NCBI RefSeq assembly: GCF_000168715.1
Contig: NZ_AASE01000017.1
Span: 1 to 59,181, forward strand
DNA length: 59,181 bases
Origin: Chlorobium ferrooxidans DSM 13031
GTDB taxonomy: Bacteria; Bacteroidota; Chlorobiia; Chlorobiales; Chlorobiaceae
Direction of reading: 5' to 3'
A program made the translations under genes and the position numbers. The notes under the pieces are model-generated. The model did not search any database. It was given only the letters and a program-made list of their open reading frames with translations, and had not been told where the DNA came from. Below are positions 43,786-52,871 of this stretch, one piece after another (position 1 is the stretch's first letter; every line of letters begins with the position of its first letter).

Positions 43786-46152
43786 CTATTCTCTGGTTTT
43801 CAATACCTCGACAAGGTCGAGCGATGTCAGTCGTTTTTTGACCGCAAGAGCGGAGACAAACGAAACAATGACTATAACGATAAAAGCAAACAGAAAGTTA
43901 TAGGCGCTGAACACAAAAGGAAGCCGGTAGAGCTCGGAACTGAGCGCACGGGCAAGAAGTGCCGAGAGCGCTATACCGATGAGAAAGCCGACCGGTATGG
44001 CTGCCAGAGTTAGAAGTGCCTGTTCGCCGAGCAGGATAAAGGATATCTCGCCTTTGGTCATTCCGAGCACCCGCAGGCTTGAAAGCTCGCGTGCCCGTTC
44101 GGAAAGTGAAATGCGCGCGCCGTTGTAGACGACGGCAAAGGCGAGCACGCAGGCAAACGTGGTAAGAATGATTGTGGAGGTGGTCATGCTTCGGGCTATC
44201 AGCTCATCGAAACTCTCCTTGAGAGCTTTCAGCATCATGATTCCGGCAACTCCGGGCATTTTTTTAAAGGTTGTGTTGAGCTGCGCTCCCTTTAACCGGT
44301 CTATGCGCAGATAGGCGGCGTTCAGCGCTCCTCCGTCGCCTGCCAGCCGGTTCAGCTCTGCGATGTTCATGTAGGCAGAAAGACCGAGTATTTCATCGAT
44401 TGTGCCGCCGACAAGAAGCTCGCGATGAAGCTGTTTTCCCTGAAGAAAATCAATCTGAAGCCTGTCGCCCGGCCTTACGCCGAGTATGTCGGCAAGAGTG
44501 GTGGTCAGGAGTATGCCGTTTTGTGGAAGATTGACCTGCCGGTTTGATTTGTCAACCAGCCGCTGCAGCCCCACAGCTGACTCCAGACCCTTGATGGACT
44601 GCCGGCGGGATCGATGCAGAAAACTCATTCTGACCGGTTCTTCACGGTAGAACTCCCGTTCAAGAACTCCGTCCATTGATGCGAAATTATAGGCTATGGA
44701 AGGCGGCATGGGATCATTGAAAATAACCGTAACATCCTCGCGGTGTTTCCGGCTGAACTCAACCTGAACCATGCGGTCGACCGCATCGTAGGTGTAACGG
44801 CCGGCAATAAGAATGGCTACGGCCAGAGAGATCATGAGCACCGAGAGAGCTGATTTCCATTGATGCCGTTCAAGGTTCCGGACAATAATCCTGACCGGTA
44901 CCGGCATTATATGGCGAAGTGGTTCACGGTCAAAGAGACCAGGCTTGTAGATAACCGGAGAGTCAGGACGCATCGCTTCGGCAGGAGGCAGCATGACGGC
45001 ACTGCGCACAGCGCCGAGTGCGCCGAAAAGAGCCGCAATGAAGCTCAGAATAACCGAGAGGGCCACATCCTCAATTCGGAAGTAATAGACCAGTTCGGCA
45101 AAATTATAAAAGTCCGCATAGATGTTCATCAGTCCTCGGCCGAGCCAGGCTCCGAGCGCCGTTCCGACAATGGCACCGACAGCCGTAGGAATCATGGCAT
45201 ATCCGAGGTAGTGCAGACCGACATCTTCATTGGAGTACCCCATCGCTTTGAGCACGGCTATCTGGTCGCGCTGGGTGGCGACGATGCGGCGAAGCACAAT
45301 GTTGAGCAGAAAGACTGCGACAGCAAGAAAGACCAGAGGAAGAAAGGTTATCTGGATGCCGACCTGCTTGATTTCGTCGACAATGAAGCGGTCGGAGAGC
45401 TGCTCGCTCCTCCCGTATGCCCCGAGGGAGCCATATCGCCGGAAGAGGTTGTCGAGCTGCATGATGACATCTTTTTCCGATGCACCGTAAGCCAGCGTAA
45501 GCGAGAGGTCATTGAACCCTCCGGTCATGTCAAGCGCGGATTCGAGCGCCTTGCGGCTCATCCAGAAAACGCCGAACCGCCGTTTGTCAGGGAAAAAGGC
45601 GCCCGGCTGAACCTCATAGATATATTCGGGCGAGAGGCCCATGCCGACAATGAGCAGCTCTTTTTTGTGCCCGTTGATCACCGCGCTGATATGATCGCCC
45701 GGCACAAGATTGTTGGCTTCAAGAAAGGGTTTGCTCGCAATCACCTCTTCAGGCTTTCCCGGTTCAATGTAGCGCCCTTTTTTCAGAAACAGATCGTTCA
45801 GTACCGGTGCTCCCCGATACTCGGGAATCGAGACCAGCCTGCCTGTTGCCGGCTCGTCAAGACCCGGAACATCAAGCGTAACATCGGTGGTGATACGGGT
45901 AGTGACTGATGCAACCCCATGGATTCGGCTCACGGTCTCCCGATAAAACTCCGGAGCGCTCTTGACCTGCAGAAATACATCGGCAAACCGGTAGCGGCTG
46001 TAATATCGTTCACGGGAGGCCTCAAGCGAGTATTTAACACTGCTCATGGAGACAAAAACCGATATTCCGCAGGCAACCACAGCCGCCACAGCGAGCATCT
46101 GACCTTTGAGATGCAGCAGGTCGCGCAGCAGTTTTCTCTGGAGTTGCTTCAT
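43786..46152 (-). CDS. ABC transporter permease with two FtsX domains
   Basis: A 788-residue permease. It has an N-terminal helix (MLAVAAVVACGISVFVSMSS), a large periplasmic domain (40-240), three helices about 270-390 (FLPLVFLAVAVFLLNIVLRR), a central helix near 440 (SALSVLMISLAVAILIAGRY), a second periplasmic domain and three final helices (TSTIILTTFACVLAFAVVYN, ALLTLAAIPVGFLIGIALSA, NFLFAFIVIVIVSFVSALAV). Two FtsX units in one chain mark the MacB/LolCE-like mechanotransmission exporters. It works with the ATPase 8 bases upstream and the MFP after it, as a DevBCA-like exporter of lipids, peptides or drugs. Confidence 0.92.
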   Translation of the reverse strand: MKQLQRKLLRDLLHLKGQMLAVAAVVACGISVFVSMSSVKYSLEASRERYYSRYRFADVFLQVKSAPEFYRETVSRIHGVASVTTRITTDVTLDVPGLDEPATGRLVSIPEYRGAPVLNDLFLKKGRYIEPGKPEEVIASKPFLEANNLVPGDHISAVINGHKKELLIVGMGLSPEYIYEVQPGAFFPDKRRFGVFWMSRKALESALDMTGGFNDLSLTLAYGASEKDVIMQLDNLFRRYGSLGAYGRSEQLSDRFIVDEIKQVGIQITFLPLVFLAVAVFLLNIVLRRIVATQRDQIAVLKAMGYSNEDVGLHYLGYAMIPTAVGAIVGTALGAWLGRGLMNIYADFYNFAELVYYFRIEDVALSVILSFIAALFGALGAVRSAVMLPPAEAMRPDSPVIYKPGLFDREPLRHIMPVPVRIIVRNLERHQWKSALSVLMISLAVAILIAGRYTYDAVDRMVQVEFSRKHREDVTVIFNDPMPPSIAYNFASMDGVLEREFYREEPVRMSFLHRSRRQSIKGLESAVGLQRLVDKSNRQVNLPQNGILLTTTLADILGVRPGDRLQIDFLQGKQLHRELLVGGTIDEILGLSAYMNIAELNRLAGDGGALNAAYLRIDRLKGAQLNTTFKKMPGVAGIMMLKALKESFDELIARSMTTSTIILTTFACVLAFAVVYNGARISLSERARELSSLRVLGMTKGEISFILLGEQALLTLAAIPVGFLIGIALSALLARALSSELYRLPFVFSAYNFLFAFIVIVIVSFVSALAVKKRLTSLDLVEVLKTRE

Positions 46153-46160
46153 TCCGGCAT

Positions 46161-46901
46161 CTACCAGACAAGTTCCGAAGGGGAAACCCGGGTCAGGTTC
46201 CTGCGGTCTTCGGAAACCTCCCCGCTACGAAGGCGAACCACCCGGTCAGCCATACCGGCGATGGATGCGTTATGGGTAATGACAAGGGTTGTTGTGCCGA
46301 GTTCACGGTTGACATTTTCAATGACATCAAGAACCAGCTTCCCGGTCTGAAAATCAAGCGCACCGGTTGGTTCATCGCATAAAAGCAGTTCCGGCCGCTT
46401 GGCTACAGCCCTTGCAATAGCTACCCGCTGCTGCTCCCCTCCGGAAAGCTGCGCGGGAAAATGGTTCAGCCGGTCACCCAGCCCAACCAGACGAAGCGCC
46501 TCATCGGCCTTCATCGGGTTTTCAGCAATCTCGGTAACCAGCTGTACGTTTTCAAGTGCGGAGAGGCTCGAAATCAGATTGTAGAACTGGAAAACAAAGC
46601 CGATTGAGCGTCGCCGGTAGGCCGTCAGCTCCGCTTCCGTAGCGGCGGTAATCTCCCGGCCATGAAAAAAAAGCTTGCCTGAGGTGGGTGTATCGAGTCC
46701 GCCGATAATATTGAGCAGGGTCGATTTGCCGCTGCCGGAAGCACCAAGCAACACGGCCAGCTCACCGGCATAAAAATCAAGGGATACCTGTTTCAGCGCA
46801 TCGACCTGCACCTCTCCCATGATGTAGGATTTTGACAGATCGCTGATCCGGAGCACCGCCTGTGATTCACCAATGCCGGATCTGTCAGCCTGCATAGCCA
46901 T
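46161..46901 (-). CDS. ABC transporter ATPase (LolD/MacB type)
   Basis: A 246-residue ATPase: Walker [22 protein letters not shown]-loop in [18 protein letters not shown], signature [20 protein letters not shown], Walker [14 protein letters not shown], and switch His in LVITHNAS. All motifs are intact. It belongs to the MacB/LolD/FtsE group that pairs with FtsX-type permeases. The start overlaps the stop of the preceding exported protein by one base (TAATG), so all four genes form an operon. Confidence 0.95.
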   Translation of the reverse strand: MAMQADRSGIGESQAVLRISDLSKSYIMGEVQVDALKQVSLDFYAGELAVLLGASGSGKSTLLNIIGGLDTPTSGKLFFHGREITAATEAELTAYRRRSIGFVFQFYNLISSLSALENVQLVTEIAENPMKADEALRLVGLGDRLNHFPAQLSGGEQQRVAIARAVAKRPELLLCDEPTGALDFQTGKLVLDVIENVNRELGTTTLVITHNASIAGMADRVVRLRSGEVSEDRRNLTRVSPSELVW

Positions 46902-47362
46902 TATTTTGAAGATCCGGACCAGTAACCGCTGTAAACCAGTCGCCCGGTTTTTGAACGAACCAGTTTTAAAAGCCGCTTGTATACACGGTCAAAATGTTCT
47001 TCTGACTCTTCCGCCCATTTCGCGTAATTCAGAACCGTGCCGGTTTTCATCACAACGCAGATGGTCGGGCGAGACTCATCAGGCATACCCTCCCTCGGAG
47101 TCTCCTTGTAACGCACAAGCAGTGGCAGATCGAGAGCGGCAACTGTTTCCGAAAAATTCAGACGACCGGAATATCTCTTTTCATAAAGTCTGTTTTTGAA
47201 AGGCTTGACTATACTTGTTATAACTTCACCGTTCTCCCTGAGCGTCAGTTCCTGTCCGCCAAACATGCCCTGGATATCCCTCAGCTCGATTTTTGCATAG
47301 TTTGCTGCATAAGCTCTTCCGCAAAAAAGCAGAAGAAGAAAGGTGATCACTACTCGTTTCAT
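46901..47362 (-). CDS. exported hypothetical protein, first gene of ABC export operon
   Basis: The 153-residue precursor has a signal peptide ([20 protein letters not shown]). The mature part is soluble: [39 protein letters not shown] and [19 protein letters not shown]. No recognised family. AAGGGG precedes ATG 47362; a reading from 47404 has no such site. Translational coupling to the ATPase suggests a periplasmic accessory or substrate-binding role in the export system, an inference from position only. Confidence 0.75.
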   Translation of the reverse strand: MKRVVITFLLLLFCGRAYAANYAKIELRDIQGMFGGQELTLRENGEVITSIVKPFKNRLYEKRYSGRLNFSETVAALDLPLLVRYKETPREGMPDESRPTICVVMKTGTVLNYAKWAEESEEHFDRVYKRLLKLVRSKTGRLVYSGYWSGSSK

Positions 47363-47605
47363 GACATCCCCTTGAACAGTGCCCTGGATTATTGAAAGCC
47401 GCACCTGTGCATGCGTTCTGAACGAAGACTACCGTTTCCGATAAAATACAAAACCCGCTCCGGTTCATGAGCAGTGAAATCCGAAATTTTTACTGCTTTG
47501 CACACTTGATTTGTAAAATGAAGCGGGTTTCATGAGCGCTGAAACTGTATAATTATGCCGGGATTTTTGTAACATCCACTTCTACAAGGACAATTCTATA
47601 CACCT

Positions 47606-48064
47606 ATGGATCTCAATTCCCCCCTTCTCACAGCCCTCCTCTTCAGTGCGGGTATGTTCTCCGGTTTTTTGATCAGCCGGTATTTCAATAAAAGAGGGAA
47701 GCAATCAATGAAGCACAATGTTACCATTGCAGCCTCAAGCGTCAGCGGACGGGGTGCTTTTGCTTCTAATAAGATCATGAATGGTGCGGTGATTGAGCGC
47801 TGCCCGGCGCTTGAGGTAACGGACAAAGATATCGGCGGAGAGCTTCTGAACTACGTGTTCTACGGGAGCAGGGAAAACTCACGCCTGGTGGTCATGGGTA
47901 ACGGCATGCTCTTCAACCACTCGTTCACACCCAATGTTGCCTACTATCTTGAGCAGACGGATATCGGACATGAACTGATACTCTATGCTCTGCGCGATAT
48001 TGAAAAGGGTGAGGAGCTCTTCTACAACTACGGTGACGAGTGGTGGGCAACCCGTCAGGGGTAA
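47606..48064 (+). CDS. membrane-tethered SET-domain protein
   Basis: A 152-residue protein: an N-terminal hydrophobic helix LLTALLFSAGMFSGFLISRY then a short SET methyltransferase domain. Core signs are ASSVSGRGAFASNKIMNGAV (the GRG start strand), MGNGMLFNHSFTPNVAYYLE (NHS and pseudoknot) and GEELFYNYGDEWWAT. These residues bind S-adenosylmethionine and the lysine channel in SET enzymes. Bacterial copies are not common and their targets mostly unknown. The helix suggests membrane location. Flanked by a divergent exporter operon and a convergent VapC gene. Confidence 0.87.
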   Translation: MDLNSPLLTALLFSAGMFSGFLISRYFNKRGKQSMKHNVTIAASSVSGRGAFASNKIMNGAVIERCPALEVTDKDIGGELLNYVFYGSRENSRLVVMGNGMLFNHSFTPNVAYYLEQTDIGHELILYALRDIEKGEELFYNYGDEWWATRQG

Positions 48065-48086
48065 ACCTTAAAACAACAGCCAATGA

Positions 48087-48485
48087 TTACGAAAGCAGTT
48101 CAAACAGCGATGATTTGGCTGCTTTTTTATCGAAAGTCAATACCTGCACACAACCGGACACGGCTGCGTCAAAGGCGATCAACAGGTCCGACAGATCAAC
48201 CTTGTTTTTTTGTGCATCAGATATAAACGACCGTATTGCGAAGTGACTGTCAAAAACAAGAATGGGTAGCAGTAACAGCTCAGCAAAAGCATCAAGGATA
48301 TCTGCACGCTTTATTTCATACACGGATTCCAGCACCCAGATCAGTTCAAGCAGCACAGGAACAGAGACAAAAAACTCTGTTTTTTCCTCTTCTGCCGTTT
48401 TAAATAAGCGGTAGACAGTTGCGGCCTGCGCCTTGTCGTCACGAACCAGAAAACGAACAAGAATGTTGGTATCAAGCGCTTTCAT
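48087..48485 (-). CDS. PIN-domain ribonuclease toxin (VapC family)
   Basis: A 132-residue PIN protein: [17 protein letters not shown] has the first Asp, [17 protein letters not shown] the Glu, [17 protein letters not shown] the third acid and [10 protein letters not shown] the fourth. These bind Mg2+ to cut RNA, typically tRNA or rRNA in the VapC family. Length fits. The start overlaps the stop of the antitoxin gene (ATGA), the arrangement of VapBC modules. Confidence 0.93.
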   Translation of the reverse strand: MKALDTNILVRFLVRDDKAQAATVYRLFKTAEEEKTEFFVSVPVLLELIWVLESVYEIKRADILDAFAELLLLPILVFDSHFAIRSFISDAQKNKVDLSDLLIAFDAAVSGCVQVLTFDKKAAKSSLFELLS

Positions 48486-48730
48486 CTCTCCTGCTCTCTG
48501 AATTTTCGCCGAACGGCATCATCGATTTCCGCAATTGAAATTGATTTTCTTTCAGGGTCAAAAAACCTGCCAAAAAGATCATCAACACTTTTATTGATTG
48601 GTGTAACAACGATACGTCCTCCCTTATCGCATGAGAAATCAAGCTTGTCGCCGGAATGCAATCCAAGAGTATCCCGAACTGCTTTCGGAATGGTAACCTG
48701 TCCTTTGTTCGTTATTGTTGCGATAGCCAT
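48482..48730 (-). CDS. AbrB/SpoVT-type antitoxin (VapB role)
   Basis: An 82-residue protein with an N-terminal AbrB swapped-hairpin DNA-binding domain: [20 protein letters not shown] then [18 protein letters not shown]. The C-terminal half ([20 protein letters not shown]) is the toxin-wrapping part. ATG 48730 has AAGGAGGG 5 bases before it; a start 6 codons earlier is not supported. It should neutralise the PIN toxin and repress its own operon through the inverted repeat at 48740-48776. Confidence 0.92.
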   Translation of the reverse strand: MAIATITNKGQVTIPKAVRDTLGLHSGDKLDFSCDKGGRIVVTPINKSVDDLFGRFFDPERKSISIAEIDDAVRRKFREQER

Positions 48731-48739
48731 AAAATCCCT

Positions 48740-48776
48740 CCTTACCATTCAGATTATTTCTTACTTCATGGTAAGG
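48740..48776. promoter_or_regulatory. VapBC operator: perfect 9-bp inverted repeat
   Basis: CCTTACCAT (48740-48748) and ATGGTAAGG (48768-48776) are exact inverted copies, centres 28 bp apart. The inner arm overlaps the antitoxin ribosome-binding site, so binding could block both transcription and translation. Confidence 0.7.
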
Positions 48777-48865
48777 AATTTTAACCGAAAAGAAAACAAA
48801 TCTCAAACAAAGTCATATCCGCTATCACGAGAAATTACTGTCCGAATCTCCCTGGATCAACGTTC

Positions 48866-49013
48866 AGGCATCACAATAAATTGTGGTGAGCGGTTTGAGT
48901 GCAAGGCGGTCGGAGCGCAGAAACCGGAATGTACACGCAGTACTTGAGGATTTCGAGCACCGAGCACCGACTAACGAAACAATCGAATCGCGGAATAGAT
49001 TTATAGTGGCGCC
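48866..49013. repeat. dispersed intergenic element, copy 3 with terminal inverted repeats
   Basis: The left end AGGCATCACAATAAATT matches the reverse complement of the right end, AGGCGCCACTATAAATC, at 13 of 17 positions. Internal blocks GCGGTTTGAGTGCAAGGCGG, GAGCGCAGAAACCGGAATGT and TACTTGAGGATTTCGAGCAC match the other copies. A small GAGCACC duplication is specific to this copy. It abuts the stop codon of the alcohol dehydrogenase gene. Confidence 0.8.
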
Positions 49014-49017
49014 TGCA

Positions 49018-50199
49018 TTACAAGCGCTTTGAGAGAATCCGCTTCATCGCCGCCTCATCAAGCTGAACCGCGTTGCTCTTGCATCGGGTGATAGAAACAA
49101 TGTGGTCAATATCGCGGGGCGCCAGTCCGTAACGGCTCAGGCGCGGAAAGCGGAGCTGCTCCTGCCAGACTTCAAGCCTCTCAAGCAGTTTTTCACATCC
49201 GGAATGAACATCCCCGTATGCAGAGCCGGAGAGCAGGGCTCCCGCTCTGGCATATTTATGCAGAACCGGATGGTTCCGGTCAAGCTGATGCAGGGTGGCA
49301 ATATTCTCTCGGGTCGCCTCAAGAAGAAGTGTTGCACAGAGTGTGCCGTGCGGTATGTTGACAAGTCCGCCTACCGATGAAGCAAATCCATGTACGACAC
49401 CAAGCCCGGCATTGGCAAGCACGATACCGGAGAGGAGGGCGGCCCAGGCGATATCTCCCCTTGCACTGCTGTCAAGAGCGCGATCGGTGCAGACTCCCGG
49501 AAACGACCGGCTGAACCGTTCGAGACCGTTGCAGGCAAGAGCATCCGTGTAGGGTGAGGCAAAAGGCGATGTATATGCTTCAATCAGCTGGGTGCAGGCA
49601 TCCATTCCTGAAGCGGCGGTCATCGCTTCCGGGAGTGTGAGCATGAGTTCCGGATCGATCAGGGCAATATCGGGAACAAACGCCGGATGGCGGAGAGAGC
49701 GCTTGAAACCGCCGGCTCCTACCCTGCTGATGACGGCGTTACTGGTAACTTCGCTACCGGTGCCGGAGGTTGTCGGAACAGCTATAAAGGGGACCTTCCG
49801 TCCGTCATGCGCCGTAAACCCCTCCTGCCCCTCTATGAACCGCTCAACCGGAAGAGTCTGGAGCAGCATTGCCGAAATTGCCTTTCCTGCATCCAGAACA
49901 CTCCCTCCCCCGATGGCAAGAACCGCGTCCACGGAACATGCCCTGAAGCTGGAAACCGCACTGTTGACCAGTTCAGGAGAGGGCTCGCACTCAACAGCAA
50001 GATGGTGTATACTCAACCCGCTCTGCTCCAGGCTCTCGATAAGCCCGGTGAAATGACCCGAGTGCCGGAGTGCATGAGCGCCGGTAACAACCAGAATTGT
50101 TCTGCCTAATGGAGCGATATGCTGAGCAAGCGAAGAAAACCGGCCCGCTCCAAAGTGAATGGCCGGAAGCGGAAGAAGGGAAAAATCCTGTTCACTCAT
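49018..50199 (-). CDS. iron-dependent alcohol dehydrogenase
   Basis: A 393-residue group III dehydrogenase: AIGGGSVLDAGKAISAMLLQ is the NAD-binding loop, FIAVPTTSGTGSEVTSNAVI follows, PDIALIDPELMLTLPE has the metal Asp, and VVHGFASSVGGLVNIPHGTL the His ligands. The usual metal His in the GMDALTH segment is Gln here (GMDACTQLIEAY), a variant seen in part of the family. It reduces aldehydes or ketones with NAD(P)H; which one is not shown. It lies 34 bases after cobS in the same direction, so the two are probably one transcript. ATG 50199 chosen; GTG 50247 would overlap cobS. Confidence 0.9.
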   Translation of the reverse strand: MSEQDFSLLPLPAIHFGAGRFSSLAQHIAPLGRTILVVTGAHALRHSGHFTGLIESLEQSGLSIHHLAVECEPSPELVNSAVSSFRACSVDAVLAIGGGSVLDAGKAISAMLLQTLPVERFIEGQEGFTAHDGRKVPFIAVPTTSGTGSEVTSNAVISRVGAGGFKRSLRHPAFVPDIALIDPELMLTLPEAMTAASGMDACTQLIEAYTSPFASPYTDALACNGLERFSRSFPGVCTDRALDSSARGDIAWAALLSGIVLANAGLGVVHGFASSVGGLVNIPHGTLCATLLLEATRENIATLHQLDRNHPVLHKYARAGALLSGSAYGDVHSGCEKLLERLEVWQEQLRFPRLSRYGLAPRDIDHIVSITRCKSNAVQLDEAAMKRILSKRL

Positions 50200-50233
50200 C
50201 TCGGCACTACCTTGACGTATTGAAAAAAGGGTA

Positions 50234-50992
50234 TCATCCGTTTCCACTCAACAAAAGGTAGAGTGCCCCCGAAATCCAGACAAAAACCTCGGTCAACTCA
50301 CTGGCGGCTCCAAGGACATCACCTGTAACCCCTTCGATTTTTTTATAGCTCAACAGGCCGGTCATCCCTCCTGCAGCGATTGAGGCGGCAAGCAAGGCAA
50401 GCAGCGCATGGAGATCCTGATGGAGAAGCGGAAAAAGAAAAAGCAGGGTAAAGAGCGAAGCAACCGAAATATGCATCCATCCGGCACCGGTTACAAAAGC
50501 CTGAGCTGTACCACCCTCTCGGCGGGCATAAGGGAGCGCTGAAGCCAGAACCACCTGCGTCAGACGGGCAAGCAGCACTCCGGCAGCAATAAAGGTGAAT
50601 GCGCCGAGCTCAACCAGTTTAAGCACGGCAATCCATTTGAGCAGGAGATGCATTGAGAGCGCAATGGCGCCAAAGGAACCGACATTCGGATCCTTCATAA
50701 TCCTCAGTATCGACTCCTTTGTGCGTCCACCCCAGAAGCCGTCGCAAAGATCGGCAAGACCGTCAAGATGCATACCCCGTGTGAGCACAACTCCTCCGAG
50801 AACGACCAGTGCCGCCGCCAGTTCATTCCATCCCGAGAGATGAGCGCCATAGCCAAAGAGTGCCTGCAACAAGCCGAGAAAAAGCCCGACAACAGGAAAC
50901 CAGAAAAGGGTGTTGCTGAAGCTCTCTGTATCTCGCCCCGGAACAGAAAACAGCGTCAGTGTTCTGATGGCTGTAATAAGAGATTTCAACAT
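50234..50992 (-). CDS. cobS: adenosylcobinamide-GDP ribazoletransferase
   Basis: A 252-residue integral membrane enzyme that joins adenosylcobinamide-GDP to alpha-ribazole, the last main step of the cobamide nucleotide loop. The signature GMHLDGLADLCDGFWGGRTK is followed by ILRIMKDPNVGSFGAIALSM, both typical of CobS/CobV. Several hydrophobic helices follow to the end. The start overlaps the cobT stop by one base (TGATG). Confidence 0.95.
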   Translation of the reverse strand: MLKSLITAIRTLTLFSVPGRDTESFSNTLFWFPVVGLFLGLLQALFGYGAHLSGWNELAAALVVLGGVVLTRGMHLDGLADLCDGFWGGRTKESILRIMKDPNVGSFGAIALSMHLLLKWIAVLKLVELGAFTFIAAGVLLARLTQVVLASALPYARREGGTAQAFVTGAGWMHISVASLFTLLFLFPLLHQDLHALLALLAASIAAGGMTGLLSYKKIEGVTGDVLGAASELTEVFVWISGALYLLLSGNG

Positions 50993-52056
50993 CAGAGAGC
51001 GCTTTTTTCACTGATTTTTGCAGAACTGAAAGTTGCCATCTCTTTGTAGATTTTAACGGAAGCCTCAATCATCTGCATGGCCAGAGCAGCACCGGTTCCT
51101 TCGCCCAGACGGAGATCGAGATCAAGAATCGGTCTGGCTCCAAGCTTCTGCATGATAACCCTGTGCCCCTGCTCATTGGAGGTGTGGCTGAAAAAGAGGT
51201 AGTCTTCCACTGCCGGAGAGAGCTTCAGGGCAACAACGGCTCCGGCTGACGAAATAAAGCCGTCAACTACAACGGGCAGTTTCCGTGATGCCGCCCCCAG
51301 AATAAAACCGGTGATGGCGGCAATCTCATAGCCGCCGAGTGCGGCAAGCGTTTCGAATGGCGCTGTGCAACGGGCGGCATTGATCGCAAGTGCCCTCTGG
51401 ATAACCTCAATTTTATGCTGGAGGCGTTCATCATCAATGCCGGTTCCCCTGCCGGTTATGCTCTCAACCGGAACACCGAGAAGAACAGCGTAGAGTGCCG
51501 TTGCCGGAGTGGTGTTGGCAATACCCATCTCGCCGGTTCCAAGAATATGGTAACCTGCATCATAAGCATCGTATGCTATTGATACTCCGCGAAGCAGCGC
51601 CTTCAAGGTATCCTCCTCACTCATGGCCGGACCTGATGCCATGTTGGCACTACCCGGTTTAACCTTGTATTTCAGAAGCCCCGGTGTGTCCGGAAAGTCA
51701 TGATTGACACCCATATCAACAACCGCCAGATCAGCTCCGGCATGACGTGAAAGCACATTGATCGCTGCTCCGCCGCTGAGCATATTGTAGACCATCTGGG
51801 GCGTAACCTCAGCCGGAAAGGCTGAGACTCCTTCCACCGCAACGCCGTGATCAGCGGCAAAACAGCAGATTTTCTTTTTTGAAAGCTCCGGATCAAGCTT
51901 GCCTGTCGCCAGCACATATTTCAGGGCAATCTCCTCAAGTCGGCCAAGACTCCCCTGCGGTTTGGTAAGGTCATCAAGATGTGCCTGCGCCGGGGCTCTG
52001 AGCGCCGGATCAGCAGGGTGGATAGCGCTCAAAAGTTGCAGCAACTCGTTATGCAT
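50992..52056 (-). CDS. cobT: nicotinate-nucleotide-DMB phosphoribosyltransferase
   Basis: A 354-residue CobT, which activates dimethylbenzimidazole or a related base to its alpha-ribotide. Typical runs are [43 protein letters not shown]-like [40 protein letters not shown] and the C-terminal [20 protein letters not shown] with the catalytic Glu. ATG 52056 is chosen over GTG 52068, as GAG lies about 10 bases before it. Overlaps cobS. Confidence 0.95.
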   Translation of the reverse strand: MHNELLQLLSAIHPADPALRAPAQAHLDDLTKPQGSLGRLEEIALKYVLATGKLDPELSKKKICCFAADHGVAVEGVSAFPAEVTPQMVYNMLSGGAAINVLSRHAGADLAVVDMGVNHDFPDTPGLLKYKVKPGSANMASGPAMSEEDTLKALLRGVSIAYDAYDAGYHILGTGEMGIANTTPATALYAVLLGVPVESITGRGTGIDDERLQHKIEVIQRALAINAARCTAPFETLAALGGYEIAAITGFILGAASRKLPVVVDGFISSAGAVVALKLSPAVEDYLFFSHTSNEQGHRVIMQKLGARPILDLDLRLGEGTGAALAMQMIEASVKIYKEMATFSSAKISEKSAL

Positions 52057-52153
52057 AGGATATATCACTCAATTTAGGTTGTTCTGTGTACTGTTCTTTA
52101 CAGCTTCAAACAGAGTGTACTGTGTTCATGTCCTGAAGTGCCGGACAAGATAC

Positions 52154-52190
52154 AAAAAAAAAGGAGGTGGTGTAAGCCCCCCCCTTTTTG
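52154..52190 (-). terminator. intrinsic terminator between cobU and cobT
   Basis: On the minus strand AAAAAGGGGGGGGC, loop TTACA, CCACCTCC then nine T. A GC-rich stem with a long T-tract after cobU suggests cobT-cobS-adh start from their own promoter or by read-through. Confidence 0.65.
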
Positions 52191-52246
52191 GGCTGCCTTG
52201 CCCTTGAGTTTGTTTCAGCCCTTTTTCACGACACTCTCCCTTGCCG

Positions 52247-52762
52247 TTATTTCAGCCGAACCGAGAGGCCGCTGCAGAGCAACCAGGCCTCGGTGGCTAT
52301 GGCGGCTACCTTCTGGTTTATCATACCGGCTGCATCCCGGAATTGACGGGAGATGGCACTATCCGGCAAATCACCCATACCGATCTCTTTTGATACAAGA
52401 ATAACATCACAGGGCGGCTTTTGAAGAACATCAAGAAAATGAGTGATCTGCTCATCAATCGCCCGATGATCTTCCAAATGATGCGTAAGATTTCGTGTCC
52501 ACATCGTCAGACAGTCGAACAGGACAACATCAGTACCGAGAGGCAGATTCCGGAAAGCACGCTGCGGAAAAAGAGGCTCCTCCAGTGTCATAAACCGGTT
52601 GCTCCGCTCCTCCTGATGCCTGCCGATACGATGCTGCATCTCATCATCAAACGGCTCAGCCGTCGCAACAAACACCCTGTTCCGGTAGTCAGCAGCCAGT
52701 TGCAGGGCAAATGTGCTTTTGCCGCTCCTCGCCCCTCCCGTGACATACATTACCTTACTCAT
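52247..52762 (-). CDS. cobU: adenosylcobinamide kinase / guanylyltransferase
   Basis: A 171-residue bifunctional enzyme that phosphorylates adenosylcobinamide and then adds GMP. The P-loop VTGGARSGKSTFALQLA stands at the N-terminus; VFVATAEPFDDEMQHRIGRH carries the guanylylated His and FDCLTMWTRNLTHHLEDHRA plus VILVSKEIGMGDLPDS and FRDAAGMINQKVAAIAT complete the family pattern. The length is standard. Upstream no cobalamin riboswitch is seen in the 105 bases before the adhesin gene. Confidence 0.95.
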   Translation of the reverse strand: MSKVMYVTGGARSGKSTFALQLAADYRNRVFVATAEPFDDEMQHRIGRHQEERSNRFMTLEEPLFPQRAFRNLPLGTDVVLFDCLTMWTRNLTHHLEDHRAIDEQITHFLDVLQKPPCDVILVSKEIGMGDLPDSAISRQFRDAAGMINQKVAAIATEAWLLCSGLSVRLK

Positions 52763-52855
52763 TATCTATATATGTAATTAAAATTTAATCGAATAACGCT
52801 CAAGATCACATCCAAAAATCTCAACGCCCCTTATAACTCCCTGTACGCTTTGCCG

Positions 52856-52871
52856 CTGATCAGCCGATCAG
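52856..52871. other. hairpin after the adhesin stop
   Basis: CTGATCAGCCGATCAG, 6-bp arms with a 4-base loop, overlapping the TGA of the giant gene. No T-run. Confidence 0.35.

Noticed and set aside
44860..45909. A 349-codon plus-strand frame
   Set aside because: It lies opposite the ABC permease, has low-complexity charged sequence and no recognisable domain.
52763..52867. Search for a cobalamin riboswitch before cobU
   Set aside because: The gap is only 105 bases and shows no B12-box or matching helices.
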